Positions 8,031 to 15,378 of a stretch of DNA of 64,000 nucleotides are shown piece after piece; position 1 is the first letter of the stretch; every line of letters begins with the position of its first letter. The stretch spans positions 62,001 through 126,000 of the forward strand of contig DASTHI010000006.1 of assembly GCA_035718275.1 (NCBI GenBank). Reading direction: 5' to 3'. A program made the position numbers and the translations under genes. The stretch comes from Pseudolabrys sp035718275. Lineage in GTDB: Bacteria; Pseudomonadota; Alphaproteobacteria; Rhizobiales; Xanthobacteraceae. Below the pieces are notes generated by a model. That model was not told where the DNA came from. It saw only the letters and a program-made list of their open reading frames with translations, and did not search any database.

Positions 8031-9916
8031 TGCTCACCCGCAGCGGAGATCAGTCCGACCAGCGCATGCGGGCACGCGCCCGGGCCGTACACGAGGCGGG
8101 CGGGCTGGAACAGGCCTTGGACAAGGGCCTCTCCAAGCTTGTCGAGATCACGTTGTCCGAGGCATTGGTGCTCGGCCTACTTAAGCAGGGCGTACGCAAA
8201 TATTTCGCCATCTTCGGCCACGGATCGACCGACCTCGGTAACGTCCTGCGCATCTATGAAGAGGAAGGCGTCACGCGCACCATCAATTGCCGCAACGAGG
8301 TCGAAATGGCCCACGCGGCCACGGCTTTGCGCTGGCAATACGGTGAGCTTTCTGCGGTCGTGACCTCGATCGGTCCGGGCGCCATGCACGCTTTTGCAGG
8401 GTCGCTCGCTGCAGCATCGAACGGCGTTGGCGTGTACCACATATACGGGGACGAAACGAGCTTCGGCGAAGGCTACAATATGCAGCAGGTGCCGAAGGAG
8501 GAGCAGGGTCTCTTCGGCCGCATGACGGCCGCGATGGGCCAGTCCTATGTGCTGCATACTCCCGAAGCACTTCGCGATGCCCTGCGTCGGGGCAGCCTCT
8601 GCGTAAATCATCCCTTTCGGGCAGGCCCGTTTTATCTCCTGTTGCCGCTCAATACCCAGCCGGCGATGGCCACTTTCAATCTTGCCGCGCTCCCAACGCG
8701 GCCCGCGCTTCCCAAGCTTGCGCCGGCAGATGACACAGCGATCGACCGGGCTGCGCAAATGATCGTGGAGGCGGGCAGGGTCTCCATCAAGGCCGGCGGC
8801 GGCACGCGGGGTCATGACAACGCGGTGCGACGACTTGCAGAGGCCGCTAGCGCAGCGGTCGTCCTATCGCCGGGATCGACCGGGGTGTTGCCCGATTCAC
8901 ATCCGCAGAACATGCATGTGGGAGGTTCGAAAGGGTCGATCAGCGGAAATTACGCGATGGCCGAGGCCGATCTGCTGATCGTCATCGGATCGCGGGCAGT
9001 GTGCCAGGCCGACTGCTCGGGTATCGGATACAAGAATGCGCAGGCAGTCATCAACATCAACGGCGATCTTGCGGACGCGCTCCACTATAACAAGACGCTT
9101 GCACTTGTTGGCGATATTTCGTCCGTAGCCGACCGGCTCAGCGCGAAGCTGGAGGCGTCGAAAGGCGGCAGCAACAAGGAAGCCTGGTTGAGAGCCTGCG
9201 CCGAAAAGAAATTCGAGTGGTCCGCGTACAAGCGACAGCGGTATGCCTGCCCTCCCTTGCGGGATGAAGCATGGCAGAAGGCTGTCCTGACCCAGCCCAC
9301 GGCGATCAAAATCGTCGCTGATTTCGCCAAGGAAATAGGAGCCGCAAAATTCTTCGACGCGGGGGACGTCCAGGCGAATGGATTCCAGATTGTGGAGGAC
9401 GATCGCACGGGCGATACCTTCACGGAAGCGGGCGCATCGTACATGGGGTTTGCGGCAAGTGCGCTGCTCGCCTCCGCTCTCGCCGAGCAACCGCGATATG
9501 GAATAGCGTTCTGCGGCGACGGCTCGTTCATGATGAATCCTCAGATTCTCGTGGATGCGGTCGAGCATGGCGTGCGCGGCATGATCGTGATCTTCGACAA
9601 CCGGCGCATGGCGGCAATCACGGGTCTGCAGCTTGCGCAGTACCAAGCCGAATTCCGCACCAATGATCGGGTAGCAGTCGATTATCAGCGGCTGGCGGGG
9701 GCCGTGACCGGCGTCCTCGCACTGTCGGGCGGCGATGATGCCTTATCTCTGCGCGCCGCTTTGAAGGCAGCGCACGAACATGATGGTCTCTCTGTCGTGC
9801 ATGTGCCGGTCTATAGCGGCCCGCATGAAATGGGCGGACTAGGCGCCTGGGGCGAGTGGAATGTCGGCAACTGGTGCGGGAGCGTGCAGGACACCTGGAT
9901 CAAGCAGGATCTCTAG
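8030..9916 (+). CDS. Thiamine-diphosphate-dependent hydrolase, IolD/cyclohexane-1,2-dione hydrolase-like
   Basis: The 628-residue ThDP enzyme belongs to the acetolactate synthase superfamily, closest in layout to IolD. N-terminal Pyr domain: FGHGSTDLGNVLRIYEEEG and NCRNEVEMAHAATAL with the catalytic Glu. The middle domain has ADLLIVIGSRAV, and the C-terminal PP domain has FCGDGSFMMNPQIL to IFDNRRMA, the GDG-N magnesium/diphosphate motif. IolD opens a cyclohexane-1,2-dione ring; cyclohexane-1,2-dione hydrolase is a relative. The upstream stop and this ATG overlap (TGATG); a GTG lies one codon earlier. Its own substrate is unknown, but neighbouring oxidative enzymes suggest a cyclic dione. Confidence 0.85.
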   Translation: MLTRSGDQSDQRMRARARAVHEAGGLEQALDKGLSKLVEITLSEALVLGLLKQGVRKYFAIFGHGSTDLGNVLRIYEEEGVTRTINCRNEVEMAHAATALRWQYGELSAVVTSIGPGAMHAFAGSLAAASNGVGVYHIYGDETSFGEGYNMQQVPKEEQGLFGRMTAAMGQSYVLHTPEALRDALRRGSLCVNHPFRAGPFYLLLPLNTQPAMATFNLAALPTRPALPKLAPADDTAIDRAAQMIVEAGRVSIKAGGGTRGHDNAVRRLAEAASAAVVLSPGSTGVLPDSHPQNMHVGGSKGSISGNYAMAEADLLIVIGSRAVCQADCSGIGYKNAQAVININGDLADALHYNKTLALVGDISSVADRLSAKLEASKGGSNKEAWLRACAEKKFEWSAYKRQRYACPPLRDEAWQKAVLTQPTAIKIVADFAKEIGAAKFFDAGDVQANGFQIVEDDRTGDTFTEAGASYMGFAASALLASALAEQPRYGIAFCGDGSFMMNPQILVDAVEHGVRGMIVIFDNRRMAAITGLQLAQYQAEFRTNDRVAVDYQRLAGAVTGVLALSGGDDALSLRAALKAAHEHDGLSVVHVPVYSGPHEMGGLGAWGEWNVGNWCGSVQDTWIKQDL

Positions 9917-9963
9917 CGGAACTGGTTGGGAGCGAAGCGGTTCCCATCTCGGAGGCGCTTAGC

Positions 9964-10578
9964 GTGACCGAGTCCCTAGCTATCACGTCCTTAAGGGCTC
10001 TGCGCGCAGCCGAAGAAAAATGCACCCGTTGCCCTCTCTATAAACATGCGACGCAAGTCGTGCCCGGCGAAGGCCCAGCCCGGGCGAAAATCATTTTTGT
10101 CGGCGAACAGCCTGGTGATCAGGAAGACAAGCAGGGAAAACCCTTCGTGGGCCCGGCCGGCCGCATTCTTGCAAACGGACTCCGGGACGCGGGCATTTCG
10201 CGCCAGGAGGTCTTCGTCACGAATGCAGTCAAGCATTTCAAGTTCGAGCAACGCGGCAAGCGGCGCCTGCACAAGCGACCGAATGCATATGAGATCGATC
10301 GTTGCCATTGGTGGCTCGATTTCGAGCGTAGGATCATCAATCCCGAGATCATTGTCGCAATGGGTGCAACAGCAGTGCGAAGCGTCTCGGGCCGGCCACT
10401 CGCAATCGGCAAGATTCGCGGCCGCGTCATGGCGCTGCAGGACGGCGGACGAATGCTGGCCACGATCCATCCCTCGTACATTTTGCGTATCGAGGATGAG
10501 GTCGACCGGCGGGCACAATACAAGATGTTTGTCGCCGATCTGAAGGTCTGCGCCAGGGCTCTCGCAAAAGCAGCGTAA
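9964..10578 (+). CDS. Uracil-DNA glycosylase, UdgX type
   Basis: The 204-residue protein has the uracil-DNA glycosylase family fold with 4Fe-4S cysteines (EKCTRCPLY near the N-terminus, IDRCHWWL later), motif A as FVGEQPGDQEDKQGKPFVGP, and the C-terminal IHPSYILR motif. The insertion GKRRLHKRPNAYE matches the KRRIH loop of UdgX from Mycobacterium smegmatis, whose histidine bonds covalently to the deoxyribose after uracil release. That separates it from ordinary family 4 enzymes. I chose GTG 9964 (GGAGG 6 bases upstream); the frame runs back to 9856 inside the ThDP gene. It is 47 bases downstream of that gene. Confidence 0.88.
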   Translation: MTESLAITSLRALRAAEEKCTRCPLYKHATQVVPGEGPARAKIIFVGEQPGDQEDKQGKPFVGPAGRILANGLRDAGISRQEVFVTNAVKHFKFEQRGKRRLHKRPNAYEIDRCHWWLDFERRIINPEIIVAMGATAVRSVSGRPLAIGKIRGRVMALQDGGRMLATIHPSYILRIEDEVDRRAQYKMFVADLKVCARALAKAA

Positions 10579-10701
10579 TCGCGCCGTCTCATTTCAAAAC
10601 CGGGCCCGTTTGCGCCCTCCACATCGCTGATTTCGTGGAACGTCGGCGGCTCCTATGGAGTTGCAATGAACTGCCAATTTTTGCCACCGGGAGGAGAGGC
10701 G

Positions 10702-10914
10702 ATGCCTAAGAGCGACAAACCGCATCATGCGGATACGACTGGAAGTAAGCTTGACAAACACAAAGAAGAAGAACGCAAGCGCATCGAAGCAGAGGAGGAC
10801 GATGTGATGGTGAGTTCTGACGAAAGCTTCCCAGCGAGCGACCCGCCCAGCTGGACGCCGGTGCAGGGAGTTGGCGCAAGCGATGACCGCAGACAGAAAA
10901 AGAAAGAAGAATAA
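10702..10914 (+). CDS. Small acidic conserved protein with SFPASDPPSW motif
   Basis: This is a 70-residue, highly charged, probably disordered protein: a Lys/Glu-rich first half (KEEERKRIEAEEDD) followed by SSDESFPASDPPSWTPVQG. The SFPASDPPxW motif recurs in small uncharacterised alphaproteobacterial proteins. ATG 10702 has a strong GGAGAGG site, while the upstream in-frame ATG at 10666 does not. Its stop is 16 bases from the end of a convergent gene. Function unknown. Confidence 0.7.
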   Translation: MPKSDKPHHADTTGSKLDKHKEEERKRIEAEEDDVMVSSDESFPASDPPSWTPVQGVGASDDRRQKKKEE

Positions 10915-10930
10915 CCGATGAGCGACAGTG

Positions 10931-11935
10931 TCATCCGAACTTCATATTGAGCAGCTTCTCGGCGTTGCCAAAGAAAATTTTGCGCCGATCCGCTTCTGGA
11001 AGCTCGAGCGCGTGGAGAGAGCTGATCGTCGGAGCGATCGGTCCAAGCGGTGTATCGGTCGCGAATACTACCTGATCGGAGCCGAAGAATTCGAGCCCGC
11101 AACGGATGGCATGCGCGCCGCCGCCGAACATGGCCGTGTCCGCGTAGAACTGATGCAGATAGTCCATGTGCGGCTTCTTCAACGACGGCAATATGTTTGA
11201 ATAGTCCTCATCCGACGTGCGTTGGCCAAGCACCTTCAGTCCGGCGCCAACGCGTCCATCGTAGTAGGGGATCATTCCGCCGAGGTGGTGGGTAATAATC
11301 TTCAGCTTCGGATATCGATCCAGAAGGCCCCAAAACACCATTCTCACCATCGCGACCGACGTTTCGTAGGGCCAATGGAAGCACCACCACATTTCGAAAC
11401 GCGATTTCTTTTCGCTCGGATAGTCGGGCATCGCGGCGGTGCCGACGGGGTGAAGCCAGATCGGCAGATCGAGTTCCGCCATGCAGGCGAAAATCGGTTC
11501 GAACTTGGCTTGATCGAGCGGCTCGCCGGCTACATTGGTGTAAATGAGGACGCCACGCGCACCGAGATCCTTCACTGCGCGTCGTACCTCCGTGACCGAG
11601 CCTTCCACATCCGTCAGACATAAAGCGGCGGCGAAAGCGGGGAAGCGCTGCGGATATTTGCGGCAAAGCTCGGCCATGGCGTCGTTCGCGATGCGGGCGA
11701 GCTTGAGGCCCACGTCGGGTGGAGCGATGTCCTCGATCGCCGGGTTCGGCAGAGAGATAATCTGACGATACTCGCCGTACTCGTCCATTTCTTTGAAACG
11801 GGCATCGAGATCGAACAGCTTGGTCACTCCGCGCAGTCGCTTGCCAATGTTCTCCAGGTTCGGCGCCACGCGAGTCATTTCCTGGAAATAATGCTCCGGG
11901 AAGATGTGGCAGTAGATATCGATGATCGGACTCAA
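10931..11935 (-). CDS. ACMSD-family amidohydrolase/decarboxylase (amidohydrolase_2)
   Basis: The 334-residue TIM-barrel metal enzyme belongs to the ACMSD/gamma-resorcylate decarboxylase/OH-DDVA family. Visible ligand regions: PIWLHPVGTAAMPDYP, IITHHLGGMIPYYDGR and ATDTPLGPI (catalytic Asp). The N-terminal metal motif, usually D-x-H-x-H, reads IDIYCHIFPEHYF, so the first His is replaced by Tyr. Such enzymes act in non-oxidative aromatic decarboxylation or hydrolysis. The start overlaps the livM stop (ATGA), and it is the last gene of the operon. The substrate is probably that of the LIV-type transporter, by inference. Confidence 0.85.
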   Translation of the reverse strand: MSPIIDIYCHIFPEHYFQEMTRVAPNLENIGKRLRGVTKLFDLDARFKEMDEYGEYRQIISLPNPAIEDIAPPDVGLKLARIANDAMAELCRKYPQRFPAFAAALCLTDVEGSVTEVRRAVKDLGARGVLIYTNVAGEPLDQAKFEPIFACMAELDLPIWLHPVGTAAMPDYPSEKKSRFEMWWCFHWPYETSVAMVRMVFWGLLDRYPKLKIITHHLGGMIPYYDGRVGAGLKVLGQRTSDEDYSNILPSLKKPHMDYLHQFYADTAMFGGGAHAIRCGLEFFGSDQVVFATDTPLGPIAPTISSLHALELPEADRRKIFFGNAEKLLNMKFG

Positions 11936-12951
11936 GTCTTTTCTCCGATTGCTTTATCCAGAATCAGATGCCGTTGCAGCGGCAGTACTTGCCAGCCCAG
12001 GCGTTCCGCTATCAACCCCCAAAGCCCTTTCGGGGCGCACAGCATAACGACGATTGCGACGGCGCCCATCATCAGCAGATACAGGCTGCCAAGATCAGCC
12101 AGCGATTGACGAAGGGCGAAGAAGATGATCGTACCGATGACGGGGCCCTCGATGCGACCGACGCCGCCGATGACCGTGATGAATATGACGAATGCAGTCC
12201 AATCGTTCACGCTGAAGGCAGTATCGGGCGAAATACGTAGTTTTTGCAGGAATATGATTGCTCCCACAATAGCGGTGCAAAGGGCAGTCAACACATAGAC
12301 GAAGAACTTGATGCGGGAAACATCGATCCCGTGGCTTTGGGCTGCCAATTCATTGTCCCGGATCGCGGTCAGCGCAAGTCCGTAGCGGGAGCGCAGCAGA
12401 GCCGTGATAACGGCCAGAATTGCGATCGTGACAATGAGCGCCAACCAATACATCTCGAACTCGCGCAACTGTCGACTTGGCGCGATTGACAACACCACGG
12501 CGGCCGGCAGGCTGATACCCGAGCCGCCACCCAGGGCGGAGATTTGCGAAGCGATCAGGCGAAAGACCTCGGCAACGACCCAGGTGCCGATCGCAAAATA
12601 TGCCCCGCGCAAACGGAATAGGAGGGCGGCAACGGGAACGGCGACAAGCGCGGCCGCCGGTCCGGCGATCACCACAGCCGCAATCGGATGCAGATCAAGC
12701 ATGATCGCGAGCGCGAAGAGGACATAGCCGCCGAACCCGACAAAGGCTTGTTGCCCGACCGAAACGAGCCCGGCGTATCCGGCGAGAAGATTCCAGAGGC
12801 TTGCCAGGGCGATGAACGTGAAGATCTCGGCAAGCAGCCGCAACATTTGCCGATCGGCCCAGAGCGGAGCGGCCGCTAGCACGGCAATAGTCACCATGAC
12901 GAGAGGCACACCAATCCGGCTGGACCGCGTCGTGTGGTCCACCCTGCTCAT
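11932..12951 (-). CDS. livM: Branched-chain amino acid/aromatic acid ABC transporter permease LivM
   Basis: The 339-residue inner-membrane permease of the HAAT (LIV) ABC family has about nine hydrophobic segments. Hallmarks are ASLWNLLAGYAGLVSVGQQAF in the first part, LTAIRDNELAAQSHGIDVSR (EAA-like coupling loop) and the late VIGGVGRIEGPVIGTIIF. The start at 12951 forms an ATGA overlap with the livH stop; the ORF extends further but that part overlaps livH and lacks permease features. It pairs with LivH to form the channel. Enzyme genes on both sides suggest a carboxylate or aromatic substrate rather than leucine. Confidence 0.93.
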   Translation of the reverse strand: MSRVDHTTRSSRIGVPLVMVTIAVLAAAPLWADRQMLRLLAEIFTFIALASLWNLLAGYAGLVSVGQQAFVGFGGYVLFALAIMLDLHPIAAVVIAGPAAALVAVPVAALLFRLRGAYFAIGTWVVAEVFRLIASQISALGGGSGISLPAAVVLSIAPSRQLREFEMYWLALIVTIAILAVITALLRSRYGLALTAIRDNELAAQSHGIDVSRIKFFVYVLTALCTAIVGAIIFLQKLRISPDTAFSVNDWTAFVIFITVIGGVGRIEGPVIGTIIFFALRQSLADLGSLYLLMMGAVAIVVMLCAPKGLWGLIAERLGWQVLPLQRHLILDKAIGEKT

Positions 12952-13853
12952 CCGGACACCTTCGGAAACAGACCCTGTGGCCGCACGGCAAGAATCGCGA
13001 GGAACACGATGTGCCCCGCAAGCAGCTGCCAGCCCGGATCGAGGTGTGCGCCGACCGCCTGCGACACGCCGAGAATGATGCCGCCGGCAAGCGTTCCCCA
13101 CATGCTGCCAAGCCCTCCGATGATCACTGCCTCAAAGCCGAAGATCAGGCGTGCCGGTCCGATCGCGGGATCGAAATTGGCGCGCACCGCCAAAAAAACT
13201 CCGGCGACGGCGATCACCGCAAGCGAAAGGGCCATTGCCATGGCGAAGACGTGACGCGTGTCGAGGCCCATCAACTGCGCGACCGACTGGTCATCCGATG
13301 TTGCGCGGAACGCACGTCCGAGCCCGGTTCGGTAGAACAAGATTTGCAGGCCGGCTATCACGACCACGGACATGACGAACTGGATCATCGGCAGGTAGCC
13401 GATCCAGACGCCCTCCGTGATCTGGAGGGTCAGGATCTCGATCGATCCCGCCTGCAGTTTTCGACTGTCGGCCGTAAAAAACTCCAGCAGCCCGTTCTGG
13501 ATGATGATTGACAGGCCAAAGGTCACCAGTAGCGGGGGCAACAGATCCTCACCGAGCGTCCAGTTCAGTAGTCCCCGCTGCAAAGCGTAGCCGATCAGTG
13601 CCATCGCTGGCACGACCAAGAGCAGAGACGTGAGCGGGTCCACTCCAAAGGTTTGCGTAGCCAACAGTGAGAGATAGGCGGCGAATACGATGAGATCACC
13701 ATGCGCAATATTCACCAGCCGCATGACGCCGAAGATCAGGGAAAGGCCTGCCGCGAACATGGCGTATAGGCCGCCGATCAGCACTCCCTGCGTGATAACG
13801 TTGATCCATTCGGTCATACGCAACACAATTCGGATTTGTCGAACATGACTCAC
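12948..13853 (-). CDS. livH: Branched-chain/aromatic acid ABC transporter permease LivH
   Basis: The 301-residue permease has LIV-type signatures: GVLIGGLYAMFAAGLSLIFG and MRLVNIAHGDLIVFAAYLS near the N-terminus, FRATSDDQSVAQLMGLDTRH (cytoplasmic coupling loop), and AVIIGGLGSMWGTLAGG near the C-terminus. Eight or so membrane segments are apparent. The start is GTG at 13853, overlapping the livF stop, with GGAG just before it; an internal ATG at 13817 (MTEWINVITQ) also fits family N-termini. The gene is tightly packed between livF and livM. Confidence 0.92.
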   Translation of the reverse strand: MSHVRQIRIVLRMTEWINVITQGVLIGGLYAMFAAGLSLIFGVMRLVNIAHGDLIVFAAYLSLLATQTFGVDPLTSLLLVVPAMALIGYALQRGLLNWTLGEDLLPPLLVTFGLSIIIQNGLLEFFTADSRKLQAGSIEILTLQITEGVWIGYLPMIQFVMSVVVIAGLQILFYRTGLGRAFRATSDDQSVAQLMGLDTRHVFAMAMALSLAVIAVAGVFLAVRANFDPAIGPARLIFGFEAVIIGGLGSMWGTLAGGIILGVSQAVGAHLDPGWQLLAGHIVFLAILAVRPQGLFPKVSG

Positions 13854-14554
13854 ACTCCAAAATAGGCGGCCGAAATGCTTTCGCGCGAGAGTTCGTTTGT
13901 GGGGCCGTGTATCGCGATGCGGCCTTCCTGCAAGCAGTAGATGTGATCGGCCGACTTGAGTGCCTGCACGATGTCCTGCTCGACGATAATGAGTGACAAT
14001 CCTTCCGCGACGATGGCCGGCAGATTCGCGTAGATCTCGCGTACGACGATCGGCGCAAGTCCGAGGCTCACTTCGTCGATCAATAGCAGCCGAGGATTCG
14101 ACATCAGCGCTCGCCCGATCGCGGCCATCTGCTGCTGGCCTCCCGAAAGTGCAGGAGCCGGGACGTGTCTTCGTTCCGCAAGCGCCGGAAACAAATGATA
14201 GACACGTTCAATGGTCCAGGGCCCGGTCCGGCAGGACTGACCGCCCAAAATGAGGTTCTCTTCGACCGTGAGCGACGGAAACAGGCGCCGACCTTCCGGC
14301 ACTAGCGCAATGCCGCGCCTTGCGGTATCGAAAGCCGGCGTGTCGGCGATCGGCAGTCCATCGAACAGGATTTCGCCGCGCCGCGGATGCATCAGTCCGA
14401 CGATACTTTTCAGGAGCGTGCTTTTTCCTGCGCCGTTCGCGCCAACAATCGCGGCTGTTTGTCCGGGTTGCAGCGTCAATGACAGGCCGAACAAAGCCTG
14501 GAAGTCGCCGTAGAAGGCGTCGATGTCACGCACCTCCAGCAGCGCCTCAGGCAT
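13850..14554 (-). CDS. livF: LIV-type ABC transporter ATP-binding protein LivF
   Basis: The 234-residue ATPase has Walker A GANGAGKSTLLKSIVG, signature LSGGQQQMAAIGRAL, Walker B LLLIDEVSLGLAP and the H-loop in LIIVEQDI (Gln-Asp in place of His, common in LivF). FYGDFQALFGLSLTLQPG near the start is typical of LivF. It energises uptake through LivHM together with LivG. It overlaps livG upstream by 8 bases and livH downstream by 4, a fully coupled translation unit. Confidence 0.93.
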   Translation of the reverse strand: MPEALLEVRDIDAFYGDFQALFGLSLTLQPGQTAAIVGANGAGKSTLLKSIVGLMHPRRGEILFDGLPIADTPAFDTARRGIALVPEGRRLFPSLTVEENLILGGQSCRTGPWTIERVYHLFPALAERRHVPAPALSGGQQQMAAIGRALMSNPRLLLIDEVSLGLAPIVVREIYANLPAIVAEGLSLIIVEQDIVQALKSADHIYCLQEGRIAIHGPTNELSRESISAAYFGV

Positions 14555-15275
14555 CCGCCGGGATCCCCATGTAGATTTCGACGACGTCCGCCCTGCGGAT
14601 CACCTCCCGCGGGTCCCCTTGCGCGATGAACTTTCCCCCATGCAGCACGAGGAGACGGTCCACGGCTGCCAACAATGCATGGAAAACGTGTTCAATCCAC
14701 ACGATCGAGATGCCGCTTGCGCGGATCTCCTTGATGAGTCGTACCAGGACCGCGCATTCGTGCTCGCTGAGACCGCCGGCTACCTCGTCCAGCAACAGGA
14801 CGCGCGGCTTTGTCGCCAGCGCACGCGCTAGTTCGAGCCTCTTTCGATCGAGCAAGGTGAGCGTGCCGGCGCGCCTGTTCGCTTTCTCGACCAGGCCGCA
14901 ACGGGCGAGCAGCCCGGCACTACGCTCGTAGACGGCGGCTTCCCTCTCCCCCGCTCCGAATGCTGCCGCTACGACAACGTTCTCGAACACGGTCATTCCC
15001 GAAAACGGTTGCGGAATCTGGAACGAGCGCGCAAGGCCTTTGCGGCAACGGTATTCGGGCGGCAGGCGGGTGATATCCTCGCCGGCGAAGAGCACCCGGC
15101 CGGCATCCGGTGCGACGGTGCCCGTGGCAACCCCGAAAAGGGTGGTCTTTCCGGCCCCGTTCGGTCCGATAATCCCAATAGCTTCGCCCTCTTGCAAAAA
15201 GAGGTCCACGCCGTCTGCCACGACCACGGCACCGAAGCGCTTGGAGATATTCTCAAGGGTCAAAACGGGCGGCAT
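14547..15275 (-). CDS. livG: LIV-type ABC transporter ATP-binding protein LivG
   Basis: The 242-residue ATPase has Walker A GPNGAGKTTLFGVATG, Q-loop region GLARSFQIPQPFSGMTVFEN (LivG-specific), Walker B VLLLDEVAGGLSEHE and H-loop VWIEHVFHAL. The signature position reads LTLLDRKRLELARALAT instead of LSGGQ-type, a divergence I know from some LIV/HAAT subgroups. It partners LivF. It lies 103 bases after livK, a gap that holds a hairpin, and overlaps livF at its 3' end. Confidence 0.92.
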   Translation of the reverse strand: MPPVLTLENISKRFGAVVVADGVDLFLQEGEAIGIIGPNGAGKTTLFGVATGTVAPDAGRVLFAGEDITRLPPEYRCRKGLARSFQIPQPFSGMTVFENVVVAAAFGAGEREAAVYERSAGLLARCGLVEKANRRAGTLTLLDRKRLELARALATKPRVLLLDEVAGGLSEHECAVLVRLIKEIRASGISIVWIEHVFHALLAAVDRLLVLHGGKFIAQGDPREVIRRADVVEIYMGIPADA

Positions 15276-15301
15276 CTGTCCAGCTTACCCAGACTGTCAT
15301 G

Positions 15302-15326
15302 CCGCGCAAAAGCTAGGCTTGCGCGG
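15302..15326 (-). other. Stem-loop between livK and livG
   Basis: Perfect 8-bp arms CCGCGCAA (15302-15309) and TTGCGCGG (15319-15326) enclose a 9-base loop. There is no T-run on the minus strand. It lies in the only sizeable gap of the operon after the binding-protein gene. Such hairpins often protect or partly terminate the transcript so that the binding protein is made in excess; that role is inferred. Confidence 0.5.
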
Positions 15327-15378
15327 GCGCGATAGCGCAACGACTAAACTCTTGCCGACTCAGATTTTCGCACACGAC

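Noticed and set aside
8030..9916. Call of the ThDP protein as true IolD
   Set aside because: No other inositol genes are nearby and neighbouring enzymes suit another substrate, so only an IolD-like label is given.
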